Positions 10,626-22,069 of a DNA stretch of 64,000 bases are shown here, piece by piece (position 1 is the first letter of the stretch; each line of letters starts with the position of its first letter). A model generated the notes under the pieces. The model was not told the DNA's origin and ran no database searches. It saw only the letters and a list, made by a program, of their open reading frames with translations. Made by a program: the position numbers and the translations under genes. The DNA comes from Trifolium pratense (Eukaryota > Streptophyta > Magnoliopsida > Fabales > Fabaceae): the NCBI RefSeq assembly GCF_020283565.1, contig NC_060064.1:15148337-15212336 (forward strand). The letters run 5' to 3'.

Positions 10626-11780
10626 AATAACACTGATAAATTACAATTTATTTGTATTTCTAAAAATGGTTCCATGAACTATAATAGTGTGATCAATGAA
10701 ATGTTCTTCAATTCAATGTGGGATTACCGAGATTCAGTTTGATTCTAGGATTTGTGTTCCAAATGTTGATCATGCTGGTTAATCAACTTTCTTTCAAATT
10801 TTCCATTTAGTTTGATGCCTGAATTTGAGATTGCACAGAAAATTGTGATATACAGCTCTCTGTCATACAATTTAAGTTTCACCTTAAGTCCTAACCCCTT
10901 CCTCAAGCTAATTGGTAATTCAAAAAGTAGCCTTCAATTTTTTTATGATTATCATTATATGATTTTCTTGTTATGCCAAGCAGACAAACTATAAATTACA
11001 TAATTTCCCCATATTCTACATGAAATAAAATTTATTTTACAAGAATTCCACCACATTTCGCAACTCTCTAAGTCTTAGATTCTGCAACAGAGTGCCTCCG
11101 AATCCGGTTCCATTGCAGTTCCAAACCCACACCAAGTTATAAATGTTTCTTTTTTTGGAAATTAAGTTATAAATGCTTATATTCTTAGGAAAATGAACTT
11201 AAGCTAGTTGTGTTTAAAAAATTGAATCACTGGCCTTAATTTTGTAAGGTAAGGTCTAAGGTTGATATGTATTTGTGTATGGAATGGTTTTGGTAAACAA
11301 ACTATTTTTACCTCAGAATAAACAAACTAAAACACCAAAATTTGAAGCATATTGCAAATTAACTTCATGGCTAATGTTGCACCATTTTACCTCCCTTTCA
11401 AAACATTTAAGAGTATGATATCTGATTTGGATACAATAAGCTTTGAAGGATTAGAAATAAAATACATAATTGCATGCACATGGGGATGCAACTCTAATGG
11501 CCAAGTTCTTATGCTTTACTAATCATCTTCTATAAAGAAACATCAACCCCTGGCATACGTCCGCATCCATAATGTTAGCGGACCCGGCTGTTATTCTGTA
11601 CTAATTGGCCAAACTCGTCCATAACTAGTAGCATTTATAAAAGAAGAATGTTGCTATGACTAAACATTCTCGCAAGTTTTACTCATCTCAAAGAATAACC
11701 CTAATTCGACATACTATAAGCAGAAAATTCTACTGAAATAAAATTTCCGATTAGAAATTATAAGATCCTCATCTATAGAT

Positions 11781-14700
11781 TCAGGAAAGCTCTCGGCTGC
11801 GTTTAGCAGCAGCAACAACAGCATTCATCAGTGTTCCACGGAAACCTGCTTTTTCCAATTCATGAACACCTGCAATAGTGGTCCCACCGGGAGAAGTAAC
11901 GTCATCCTTGAGCTGTCCTGGATGCTTCCCACTTTGGGTGGCCATTGATGCTGCTCCCAATACCTGGAAAACACACACACATTAGTCTAGAGAACAATTA
12001 TATATAGGACCAAAACTGTTCCAATATAGGTAAGATGGGCAGATGTTTAGCCCCTACAACATAATATTCAAGCAGCAGCAATTTCATTAACAGTAACCTT
12101 ATCTTTTTATTGATTGGACTTCTTGAGTACTACTATATGCCTATCTCCAGGTATGAGTTCATTAACTAGACTGTGTTTAGATTCCTTTTACAGCTTGCAT
12201 AACCACTTCGGCAAACTGGGAATATCATCCATATTGAAATAATTTTAATCTTCAAAATGTTAAAAAAAAAGAAGACAATTTGCAACATCTTTATTGAATG
12301 CATCTCAATTATTCATTCATTAAATCTGGGATTTTGACAAAATGGATAAGAGTATAAGAAAAGTCCAAAGCAAGCATGCCCAAATTTTAAACACAGTTAA
12401 ATGGTCAAAAGGATAGTATTTCACTTCACTTACAGTCTGAGAAGCTAGACTTAATGCAAGATCACGTGGTAGACCAGCTGCTACTCCTCCATCAGCCAGA
12501 GCCTCTATTGCTAAATATATATAAGCAGGACCACTGCCACTGAACAATTCACAAAAATAGAACATTTTTTAGTAAATACAAGTGTTTTGACTTGGGAGTT
12601 TTCAAGAATAATGCAGAATTGGGTAGAGGTAGGCCTGAGTCCAATTCACACATGACCAAAACAGAGAAAAAAGACAATCATCACCCAACAGAACATTTTC
12701 AGGTCCCAGACACTCTTCTTTTATTCTCTCAATTTTTTCTTTTTAACGCCAATATGTTATTAATCAGGTCTCTCAAATGTGAACAGCTAAAAATAAGAAT
12801 TGTAAAAAAAAAAAAAAGGGGGGGGGGGGGGGAGTAAAAGGAATAAGAATTGTATGGCCATGACAAAACTAGACTCAAACTCCTCCATCTCCTATGTTCT
12901 TGTACAGTTACAACACCTTAGAATTTTCGTCCATCAAAGATAAAATGAAATTTGTTGTGGATTTTGACATAGTACCCAAATATTATTCTATCGTTTTATA
13001 AAATAAGATTTACATACCTCAGGCCAGTTATTGCATCAAAATACTTATCATCAGCTTTCCATATTTTGCCAATTGACCCAAATAATTGGGTTATAAGATT
13101 TGCATCTTCTTCTGTTGCAGCTCCCCCCAAGCTCATAACTGTCATAGTTTGGCGTAAGTTAATTTATTCATGCAACTTTGTAATTTTTAACTATGTAAAC
13201 TGGTAAGAATTGTATTCTAGAAAAACACGGTATACAGAATTATCATTATCATAATGCATAAGAGAAAACACTCTTGATCTTGTGGTTTATGAAAAAAGGC
13301 TATCTTCACAATTGAGATTATTTACCCATGTAATATGGGGATCCAAAAGAAAGGAAGAAAAAAAAAAAAGGCGAGACTACAAGATCAAACTTCTACAAAT
13401 TTACATCTCTCAAATACAACATTTCACCTTTCATAAAAGTGAAGACCAAAACCACTGTCTATCCCAGACAATTGTCAACAAATCAAGAGTAACTTCTGAA
13501 GTATGAAAAAGCTCCATTCATCAAACCCAAATCTCAGAGTGGGTTTGTTTCAACGTATGCAAATCTATTCCTAGGAAAGTGAGATTGGGAATGTAACATT
13601 TACATGTTTGGTTCAAGGTTTAAAAATATAGTATTCTGGGTATGATGGATCCCCAGGACCAGGAATATATTTTGTTCATTTTTCTCTTTTTAACTTTCCC
13701 ATCATGAAGGGTGGAATCATATATTTCCATAGGGAAGCAAAGCCATTTTAAAATCTAACCAACTATAACATCCACTTTTATCACATTCAACCTCTTTCTA
13801 AAATTTTATTTTATATAACTAAATACAATTTTAAAAAATTCTGAGGTTGTCATACATAGAAAAAAAATTATTGATAATAGTATTCCCAAAAATATCAAAC
13901 ACAATCTATTTCTAAATGCAGGGATAGACTCCATAACACATTAGACATTAGATTACCTTAGAATTAAATAAGTCTTCTATCAGACAACCACTGATGCCAA
14001 AGGTGAACTGTCAAGAATGAACTAGATAGCAAACAGGAACAGTGGCAAACAAGGGGGAAAAGAAAACAAATTTTATCATATTTGTCTTTGTTGGTTAAAC
14101 GGTTTTTGTATTTTGAAGATTAAACAAAAAAGTTACAATGAACAATTCCATCTGCACTTTTAGTTTCCCACCACCGAACTTTTCAAGAAAAACTCTTGAA
14201 CACAAAGCAATAATATGAATTACAGTATAACTGACAATTTAGAATTCAGAACATAAACTAGGGAACCAAGTAATCCGAAATAAATAACACAACACACCGT
14301 CTCAACTCTCTGCATAAAGAAAGTATCCGAAGAAGAAAACACAATATGTTCTTTAAGTGCAATAAAATTTGGTAATACCTGACGCCGCCTCACCAACTGC
14401 AGCAGGTGTATTAGGCATTACCCTTATAAATCTTTCGTGGCCAGCCCATTCCTACATTTTATGAAACAACTAATTCAATTAAAATATGTAACCTAACTAA
14501 ATCTGTAAGGCTAAAGAAAAGGAAATAAGTTCACGAAGACAAAAGCTACGTGCACAAACTTGTGAAGTATGCAAACAATCTGCACTGTTCGAAAAATGAG
14601 TTACAGTTGAAGGGAGTATATCACCACCGATTCATTAACTCATTTAGCTTTTAGAAACCAAGAAAGTAGAAACCTTTGTTCGGTTTTATAAATTTCCCAA

Positions 14701-15849
14701 TATTAAGCTGCGTGTAAAAAGCAATTTTCCATTAACTATTGTTTTTATTGACAAGAACACAAATATCAGTTGATAAATAATTCATTTCCTCCAGTTGGCA
14801 ATTTATATTACTTTGGTAGAAACAAGTGTTTGTATGCATAATTAACCCTCAAACATATTAACTTTTTCACAAACACATTCTCCCTGACTTCACAAATTCA
14901 TACTCATCTAATAATAAAAGTCACGCAAATAACACTTATTGAAAGAATACATCTGCAAAAAATTTGAGATATTCAATAACTAATTTGGTTATACTTATAC
15001 AGACACCTTTAAGCAAGAACAGAATACAAATTGACCAAAATTACCACTTTAAGCAACCAAATTACACATTAAGGTGTTTAGAAGTTAAATTAAACTTATT
15101 TTATCATATAAACACTTGTGTAGATGCATGGAAAAGCTTACAAAAATAGTTTATGATATTTTGATAAATTGTTTTCAGCTAATTTTCCACAAATAGCTTA
15201 CAGATAATTTGTATAAACAGCTTACCATGGTTATTATCATTAATAATAACAATTTATATAATTATTTTACTCAATAATAATTCATATACTAGATGCAGAA
15301 ATGAAGGAGAAAAATGATTGAATACACCGTTACCTGAAGATCTTTCAACTTGATTCCAGCAGCAACAGAAACCAAAAGCTTGTTCTTAGTAAGAAGCGTC
15401 TTCAATTTCAACACAACGTCTTTCACTGCAACAACAACAAAGCTCATCAATAAAACGACGACGTTTCGTTCTCAAACGAAACTGAAACCAAAGAAATACC
15501 TAATTGAGGTTTAACCGAGAAAACGACGACATTACTTTCACGAACAACCTATAAAGAATTAATTAATCAGAAAATGATAAAAGAATTAATTAATCAGAAA
15601 ATGATAAAAGAAAAACGAAGAGTGAAACAGTTGAGAGAGAGTGAATACGTCTTCGTTTGAAGAAAGGACGGTTACGCCGATGGACTCGAAGGCGTCTCGG
15701 CGAGAGAGGTTGGAGTGAGCGGCGGTTCGGATGCGGGAAGGAGGTAAGACGCCGGAGCGGATTGCGCCTTTAGCAATGCTTTCGGCCATTTTACCGGCGC
15801 CGACGAAGCCGAGAGTGTAGGAATCGGTGGGGATTGGGATGATTTCCAT
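11781..15849 (-). CDS. P5CR: pyrroline-5-carboxylate reductase (P5CR), seven exons
   Basis: The enzyme reduces delta-1-pyrroline-5-carboxylate to proline with NAD(P)H, the last step of proline synthesis. Exons on the minus strand, all with GT/AG borders, are 15849-15649, 15548-15500, 15425-15334, 14451-14379, 13138-13018, 12539-12434 and 11963-11781 (TGA). They total 825 bp, or 274 residues, the usual plant length. The N-terminal Rossmann motif [15 protein letters not shown], the [10 protein letters not shown] strand, [14 protein letters not shown], the substrate-site [20 protein letters not shown] and the C-terminal signature [20 protein letters not shown] are all intact. It starts [10 protein letters not shown] with no transit peptide, as expected of the cytosolic form. 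Exon 1 is much more GC-rich than the introns. Intron 1 contains a 27-bp tandem duplication and intron 5 an A14G15 tract. It converges with LCYB. Confidence 0.97.
12804..12832 (+). repeat. A14-G15 homopurine tract (P5CR intron 5)
   Basis: Fourteen A are followed directly by fifteen G on the plus strand, within the intron between the fifth and sixth P5CR exons. Such a tract is a candidate for length instability and for G-rich secondary structure. Confidence 0.9.
15555..15608. repeat. perfect 27-bp tandem duplication in P5CR intron 1
   Basis: Two identical 27-bp units (15555-15581 and 15582-15608), each beginning AGAATTAATTAATCAG, make up over half of the 100-bp first intron. The duplication does not touch either splice site. 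Confidence 0.9.
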
Positions 15850-16164
15850 ATTTTGATTCAGAAATGGTGGTAGGCTGGTGTTTCAGTCTGTTGGGTGAAG
15901 TAGTGAAGTTGCCGCTCCGTGATGAAGTTTTCTTTTCTTTTGTTTTATTTATAATAAGTGTTTGTTTATTCAAAGTTTAATTTTTAGATTTTTTTTATCA
16001 TTATATTGGTAGAAAGTTTCACCATTAGTCATTAGATGATTAATCTTTGTCATCCAACTAAATTTTCTTGAATTAATTCATTGTATAAATTAATTTTTAG
16101 ATTTTTGAATGATTAATGAATCTAATTATTTGCTTCAAAAAAAAAAAATTTATCAGATATTTTA

Positions 16165-16290
16165 CTGACCGAAAATTCTACCTTTAAAAAGGATAATTTG
16201 ATGTCTAGAATTCGAACTTCAATCTCTACGTATATTGTATATTATACGACGTCTCTTATCAAATGAGTTCAATTCATGGAACAAATTATC
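16165..16290 (-). repeat. tRNA-derived SINE-like repeat, copy 5
   Basis: The minus strand shows AACTCATTTGATAAGAGACG, GAAGTTCGAATTC and a tail AGGTAGAATTTTCGGTCAG, in the same order as the other copies but more diverged. Confidence 0.5.
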
Positions 16291-16455
16291 AATTATTCTA
16301 TAAAACTAAAAAATAATTTCATAATTTTATAAAAATAAATAAATAAATAAATAAATTCATAATATGAACTTAATACATTTTCAATTAATAAAAAAATAAA
16401 TTTTCTCTGTATTTACTATTTAGAAGGGGAAGTACTATATTTTACCAACATAATA

Positions 16456-16600
16456 CTTCCTCCAGTCCTAAATATAAAAGAAATTTATGTTTTAGATTAT
16501 TGAAAATATAATGTATCTGGCTCATTTTATGAACTAAATACATTATATTTTCAATGAATTTAAAAAGTAAATTTTCTCCTATATTTAGAACCGAAGGGAG
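16456..16600. mobile_element. Stowaway MITE, complete, 145 bp
   Basis: TA target bases flank both ends (16454-16455 and 16601-16602). The left terminus CTTCCTCCAGTCCTAAATAT pairs with the inverted right terminus ending ATATTTAGAACCGAAGGGAG. Internal arms (AAAATATAATGTAT and ATACATTATATTTT) also pair, so the element folds into a hairpin. Confidence 0.85.
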
Positions 16601-16994
16601 TATGATATATTAATAAGATCATCTGTTAAGAGAACAAGTGGATCAATCAATGGCTAGAAGGTTGTATGACTCATCGTCGGCATGTGAATAGTATGTGCTG
16701 AAACTGACTCATTGAGGAAAGACACGTGTGATGTGTGATTGTGAATTGCTTAAAGTAAAACCAAAAAAATAAAAATTCGATAACATCCAGAAAACTTTCG
16801 ATACATTAAATTTGTCCCTATGGCAATTGCAGAAATAAAAAATCATCAACATATTCAACATGTTAAAGCTTTGTTTTGCTTAGAAAATGCGAGGAGAAAC
16901 TTATGGCACTTTTTTTAGTAAACTTATGGTACTTGAACATTAAAAATAGAATAAAATACATCATTGATTAAGTGAGTTAAGTGTATTCAAAGAG

Positions 16995-17195
16995 TTAGGG
17001 CTCGTTTGGTCCGGCTTTTTTAGAGCTTATCTAAATAGTTTATACAATTTTTATATTATATTATTATAAGTTTGTCAAGGTATTTTACGATAAAATAGCT
17101 TATAAAATTATAATTTTCACTAATGTAAACTTATAAAATTGCATAAAATCTAATTTATATAAGTTCTAAAAAAAATTGAGTCAAACGATTACTTA
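16995..17195. mobile_element. MITE related to the Tourist-like element at 31030
   Basis: It begins GGGCTCGTTTGGTCCGGC and shares TTATTATAAGTTTGTCAAG, AAAATAGCTTATAAAA and TTTTCACTA with the element at 31030-31226. The right terminus (near TTGAGTCAAACGATTAC) is degraded. Confidence 0.5.
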
Positions 17196-17269
17196 CTCTC
17201 GAACTTGATTCGAAATACGAGGTGGATGGCGTCGTTGGAAACCTTACATACATAGTCGCATTTGGAACT

Positions 17270-17311
17270 ATAATTTGTAAAGCTTTTTTTTTTTTGACAT
17301 AATTTGTAAAG
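17270..17311 (-). repeat. T-run micro-insertion with 13-bp direct repeats
   Basis: ATAATTTGTAAAG occurs exactly at 17270-17282 and 17299-17311. Between them are C, a 12-T run and GAC. Confidence 0.75.
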
Positions 17312-17463
17312 ACTTGTTATGTATGTTTTAAAACTTTAATGATTTATTTCGAGAAAAAATATAAAATAAAATATGTAGAATATATGATATAATGGTTATT
17401 CTATTATATATTTGGTTGGTGCACACTTGATAACTATTATGTCAAAAAAAATTACAATGTTAA

Positions 17464-17935
17464 CTATTTCATTTTATTAATCAACAAGTGTTCAATACAA
17501 TTTGGTATATCAATCAAGAATTGAGGACTAGCTACAATTATGGCCCCCTTAGTTAAGCTATGACCAACATCATTTGATTATCGCCTAATAAACTCAACAC
17601 TAGAGTTAAAATAAAAAGAAGAGAACAAACTTTTACAATTAGCAATAATTACGCCAAATTCGGTAACATCCACCTTATGTGAGTGAAAACTATCCACGAC
17701 TAACTTCGAGTCTAACTCAAAATCAATCGGTCTAAGATTCAAATTATGGACCCAATCGAGAGCTGGTAGCAAACCAGGTGTTTCTCCGACCCAAACATCA
17801 CAAATTGGTATATGTTGATCATACTTTGTCATCACACTAGTATACAGATACCAATGCCTACTCTATTAAGGTTGGATGAGAACGAGGCATCAATATTACA
17901 CTTTACTCGACCATTAGTTGGTTTTCTCCATTTGT
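17464..17935 (-). pseudogene. RNase H-like (RVT_3) domain, one frameshift and one stop
   Basis: Reading leftward, the domain begins KWRKPTNGRVKCNIDASFSS and NLNRVGIGICI. It shifts frame near 17830 and continues CDVWVGETPGLLPALDWVHN, FELDSKLVVDSFHSHKVDV and FNSSVEFIRR. After one in-frame stop it ends SNDVGHSLTKGAIIVASPQF and a terminal stop at 17464. The D-E-D acidic residues of RNase H are visible in NIDAS, VGET and ELDSK. This architecture is that of the RNase H-like tail of plant non-LTR retrotransposons, also found as stand-alone genes. The frameshift and stop argue it is dead. Confidence 0.75.
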
Positions 17936-17959
17936 GAACTCACTTCTGCATCACACCAA

Positions 17960-18115
17960 TTGATGGGTGAGCTTGTGAATCAATTTGTAGCACCAATTTG
18001 TCAATCGATTGACCCATGTAGTGAATCGATTGATGCAATTGTTTTGTGAAAAAATGAATCTGCGAATCGATTGACAACTCTTCTCTGATCCTGTGTGAAT
18101 CGATTGGTGGAGTGC
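17960..18115. repeat. cluster of AATCGATTG motifs
   Basis: The motif (T/A)CAATCGATTGA or GAATCGATTG(A/G) occurs four times in about 110 bp (near 18001, 18022, 18065 and 18107), with degenerate GAATCAATTTG copies before it. Its palindromic core ATCGAT repeats at irregular spacing. It may be part of an LTR or a spacer repeat. Confidence 0.55.
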
Positions 18116-18119
18116 TAAA

Positions 18120-18735
18120 CTAAGAAAAACTCTATTTTTAAGGCCTAATTGATCCCTAACTTGTACGATAATGATTTCTAACTATTAAGCGTGTTTTTAA
18201 CATATTATAATCAATAATTAGGATTATGTTTAGGACTAAAAGTGAACAAGAACTTAAAAATTGTTTATGCTTGGATCTTGATGATCATTTAGTTTTCCAC
18301 ATAAGGAATATTGGGCGGTTAATGCAATTTAGATCATTAAGACAGTTGATCATATTATGGTGGTTGAACCACAGTTTATCTAGCCAAAGGCTATGAGTCT
18401 AGTGTTTGCTACGAGAGATTTTCTACTTTTAGTGAGGATCAATTTATTTAAGTTGAGATACTTGTTAAACATACTAAAAAATAAAATAGTAAAAAACAAA
18501 ATTAATATTGAAAATATAACTTTTTTACATTTTTAAGGTATTGAATGCACATGTTCTAAGATGAAATTTCATTTTTAATAATTAACATGTTTAACTAGTG
18601 CCCCAAGTTCATTAATTAGTTTCCGTAATTTTATTTCTTTCTTATTTTTTTCCAATCAACCAAACGAACCCTTAGAGAGTCAAACTTGAGTTCAAATTAA
18701 ATAAGTACAATTATTATCGATTTGACCAAATTATT
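18120..18735. other. AT-rich spacer, no gene seen
   Basis: No reading frame or known repeat could be supported here. The composition is AT-rich throughout. Confidence 0.45.
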
Positions 18736-18756
18736 TTTTTGTCAAATAGTTTTGTG

Positions 18757-18808
18757 ACTAAAAATTCCACCTTTTTTTTTATTTGGTACATACTAAAAAT
18801 TCCACCTT
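18757..18808 (-). repeat. T-run micro-insertion with 17-bp direct repeats inside a SINE
   Basis: ACTAAAAATTCCACCTT occurs exactly at 18757-18773 and 18792-18808, separated by TTTTTTT and ATTTGGTACAT. Other SINE copies have this motif once, so the second copy is new. Confidence 0.75.
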
Positions 18809-18886
18809 AATGTGGATAAATGAGATGATTGTGATTCGTACTCCAACCCCAACATATATATAATATAATGTCCTATCAACTGAGAT

Positions 18887-19435
18887 CAGAGGGGTCTTTT
18901 CGGGGTGTGCGACATGTGCGACGGCATAAGGCCTCAGAAAAATAGGGGCCTCTAAATTTTTTTTATAGGGTAGTAGTATTAGTAAATGAGATTTTGTGGA
19001 GTTCAAATACTTGAGATTCTTTTTATGCTAAAATGATTGATTTATTAGTTAGAAAATGTCCTAAAAGAGATTTTTCTATTGTGAATAAATTTTTTAGACG
19101 CTTTATAGCTAATTGTTATACTATAGTTTTATCAAATGAAAAGACGTGTAATAGAGATTGTCTTGTTTTTTAGACGCTTTATAGCTAATTTTGCATTGTT
19201 TCTTTTGTTATGGCCTATTTTTAATAATCTCACGTGGTCTTCAAATTTTTGGAGACGCCCCTATTGTTATACTATGAATCTTTTTTATGTTAATTACAAG
19301 AATGATTATATTTTATGTTATTTGCAATTTAAATCAATGATGGTTTTTTTTTTATAAAAAAATTTACGTTTTTTTTATTAAAAGGACCACTTTTATATTT
19401 TGCACACAGCCTTCAAAAACTCGGAGACGCCCCCG
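18887..19435. mobile_element. non-autonomous hAT element, 549 bp, perfect 8-bp target duplication
   Basis: ACTGAGAT flanks both ends (18879-18886 and 19436-19443). The ends are CAGAGGGG at left and CGCCCCCG at right. Body landmarks GTGCGACGGCATAAGGCCTC near the left and TTTTATATTTTGCACA near the right are shared with 28220-28690. An internal direct repeat (AGACGCTTTATAGCTAATT near 19096 and 19172) is specific to this copy. No transposase is present. Confidence 0.85.
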
Positions 19436-19673
19436 ACTGAGATAAGCTCACGAGTCCGATTTGACCATTTTTAACCCGTAACCAATCGAAATCGACTGAT
19501 GCCGACCTCCATTTTATTGTGGAGGGACCAAACAAAGGATGTAATGTAACCTGAAAAAAGAGAATAATTGAAACGAAATCGAAATTGGTATTGTCCACCC
19601 AAACTGAACTGAAATGTCAAGTCAATTATTGAATAGAAAAAATAAAATCGAATTCATCCGATAGTATTAGATT

Positions 19674-19681
19674 TATAAATA
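19674..19681 (+). promoter_or_regulatory. TATA box of the methyltransferase gene
   Basis: TATAAATA lies 44 bp upstream of the ATG at 19725, in a context with no other TATA-like match as strong. It lies about 240 bp right of the hAT insertion. Confidence 0.6.
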
Positions 19682-19724
19682 GTGCAGTGCAGCGTGGTGA
19701 TTAGAGAAATCATCAAAGAGAGAG

Positions 19725-21658
19725 ATGGCAGAACTTTTTGTGAAACAGGGAAAGGAATACGCAGATGCAAGACCAAGTTATCCACCACAACTCTTTCAAT
19801 TCATAGCTTCAAAAACTCCCTCTCATAATCTCGTTTGGGATGTTGCTACTGGAAGTGGCCAAGCCGCCAAATCTGTTAGTCTTTCCTCCCTCAAGTTAAT
19901 TTTATCCCTTCATTGTATTATCAATTTATCATCATCTTAACTTATCTTAAAAAAATCTTGGAATATATTACAGGTTCCAATAGTTTCAATATATTTTATG
20001 CTATTATTCATGTTCTTTTAATACTAGTTTTTTCTCTTTCAATTATTGTAGTATTTTATTACCCAATCATTATGAAAGAAATTAAGGCTCTGTTCGATAA
20101 AATTTTGAATAGTGGATGAATTTATATTAGATATTGATAGTCAATTCAATTTGCAGTGGTTGATCAATTAATAGTTGAATTAGCTCATAAATATAATTAA
20201 AATGTATTTTTGATTGATATATTTAAGAAAAAAAATCAATTAGAATAAGAAAAATGCTAAACAGTGTCCCCGGACACTGGTTAAGGGAGCAAAAATAGTA
20301 ATTTGACATTGGAGTTTGTGCAGTCAACTCCTCAAAAGTTTAAAATGTGTTATTTTCTATTCAAAACTTTCTTTTTTTTTGTTTTCTTAACCAATACTCC
20401 GGGGCACCAGTTAGTATGACCCTTAAAATAATAGAGTATAATTGAGAGAAAAAGTAGGGATGGCAACGGGCGCCCATGGGTGCGGGTTTGACACTTACCA
20501 AACCCACACCCGAAATCATCACCCAAACCCAAACCCAAAGGCTATTCGGGTGGCAAAACAACACCCACGCCCACACCCATTGGGTTCGGATTTTTTCTAC
20601 CCAAACCCGCAGCACATTTGAAAATAATTTGCAAATTTAAGAAAAAGTGATAAACAGCAATAGGCTCAAACATTGTTTAAAATAACTTACCAAAATGTGC
20701 TATAATAATTTGGTAAAAACACCATATAAGCTTGTGAGAAAAATAAAATGTTACCAAAATATTCGGTAACATGTTTTTCTCACAAACTTATCGCATATTT
20801 TACCAACTTATAACCATTTTTTTATGAACTAGTTAGCTTATTAGGGTGGTAAAATGGATGGACAGAATGGATTTAGATGGGTATGCTAGGTAGCTTCTTC
20901 ATAGTTACGAGGAATGCTTTTTAGTTCTTAATTTGTCAAATTCTACACATAAAATACAATTTTTTATCACAAAATTACCTTTGTAACTCTTAACATAAAC
21001 CAATTCATGATTTCAGTTAGCTGCACTATACAAGAATGTCATAGCCACAGATGTTAGTGAGAAACAACTTGAATTTGCAACAAAGCTCCCCAATGTGCAA
21101 TACAAACACACTCCTTCAACAATGTCCATTCCTGAGGTTGAACAAATTGTAACACCACAAGGAACCATAGACCTAGTGACTATTGCTCAAGGCCTTCATT
21201 GGTTCAACCTCCCAAATTTCTATGAACAAGTTAAATATGTACTCAAAAAACCACATGGAGTCATTGCTGCTTGGTGTTATTTTTTGCCAAGAATTAGCAA
21301 TGAAGTAGATGTTGTCTTTGATCAATTCTATTATACTGATTCAAAGCCTTATTGGGATTCAGCGCGTAAATTGGTCGAGGAAAATTATAGAAGCATTGAT
21401 TTCCCATTTGAGGTTGTGGATGGAGTTGATCATACCGGACCATTTGAGTTTGTTACAGAAACATTGATGAGTTTTGATGGTTTGTTAACTTATGTAAGAT
21501 CATGGTCAGCTTATCAGACAGCAAAGGAAAAAGGTGTTGAGCTTCTTAGTGAGGATGTTGTTGAGAAATTTAAGGTTGCTTGGGGTGAAGATCATGGCTA
21601 CAAAACTGCCAAGTTTCCAATTTATCTGAGAATTGGAAGAGTTCATATTATTGACTAG
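19725..21658 (+). CDS. SAM-dependent methyltransferase (Methyltransf_11 type), two exons
   Basis: Exon 1 is 19725-19874 (50 codons) and exon 2 is 21017-21658, joined by a GTTAGT donor and a TTTCAG acceptor with phase 0. The protein has 263 residues. Motif I, which binds S-adenosylmethionine, is VWDVATGSGQA at residues 37-47. Exon 2 supplies VIATDVSEKQLEFA, the acidic loop after strand beta-2, then TIDLVTIAQGLHWFNLPNFY, typical of the plant proteins annotated as putative methyltransferase DDB_G0268948-like. The length fits the family. The substrate cannot be read from sequence. The 1.1-kb intron carries a palindromic MITE and a CCCAAACCC-rich stretch. The 3' end runs almost directly into a Stowaway remnant. 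Confidence 0.92.
20251..20425. mobile_element. MITE with GGTGCCCCGG-type inverted ends (methyltransferase intron)
   Basis: The left end ACAGTGTCCCCGGACACTGG plus TTAAG pairs, inverted, with CTTAACCAATACTCCGGGG and CACCAGTTAGTATGACCCT at the right. Each end is itself nearly palindromic. Confidence 0.6.
20455..20615. repeat. CCCAAACCC/GGGTGCGGG-rich stretch (methyltransferase intron)
   Basis: The segment opens GGGATGGCAACGGGCGCCCA, a start shared by many plant repeats, and continues with several ACCCAAACCC and ACACCCA motifs. The right terminus was not found. Confidence 0.45.
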
Positions 21659-21722
21659 ATACATTAGATTTTTAATAAATCTAAAAGTAAAGTTTCTCTT
21701 ATATTAAAGACCGGCGGAGTAT
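21650..21722. mobile_element. right half of a Stowaway MITE at the methyltransferase 3' end
   Basis: TAGATACATTAGATTTTTAA to TCTTATATTAAAGACCGGCG followed by GAGTA resembles the right half of the complete element at 16456-16600. It begins at the stop codon (TAG at 21656-21658), so it probably forms part of the 3' UTR. Confidence 0.55.
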
Positions 21723-22069
21723 TTTGAAGGTGCAACATCAAAATAATAACGGAACAATTAGGCTCTAGTGCTGCATTTGTTCTGTTGTTCATGTTTATTT
21801 ATACTAGTTAGAAATAAAATCTCATGATTGTTTGCTTATATGATTTTCAGCTAATAGAATCTTGTGATGAACGCTATTAGTAAAAATATTCGAGTATGGA
21901 TCTTATATCTTAGTATTATGATTCTCTCTACCTCTAAACCATGAATTTCTATAAATGAATAATAAAACGACTTTTTCCTTCACCAATAGGTTTATAACTT
22001 AACGAATTTTTGGATTTGAATAGATTTATGTATGTTTGCTCGACTTTAACCAATTTTCCTCATTCGCTA

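Larger units (their letters stand above)
10286..11780. other. convergent intergenic region between LCYB and P5CR
   Basis: LCYB (+) and P5CR (-) point at each other, so this 1.5 kb holds both 3' ends. Two T-run micro-insertions sit near 10.5-10.6 kb. No reading frame, tRNA or further element can be supported. Confidence 0.6.
18736..19460 (-). repeat. tRNA-derived SINE-like repeat, copy 6, split by a hAT element
   Basis: The left piece (18736-18886) carries the family tail and B-box region on the minus strand (GGAGTACGAATCACAATCAT). The right piece (19444-19460) restores the A-box side (CTCGTGAGCTTATC). Removing 18887-19443 joins TATCAACTGAGAT to AAGCTCACGAG, the usual family sequence. Confidence 0.65.

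Noticed and set aside
20350..20615. Gly/Val/Trp-rich minus-strand frames
   Set aside because: They come from the CCCAAACCC-rich repeat within the methyltransferase intron.
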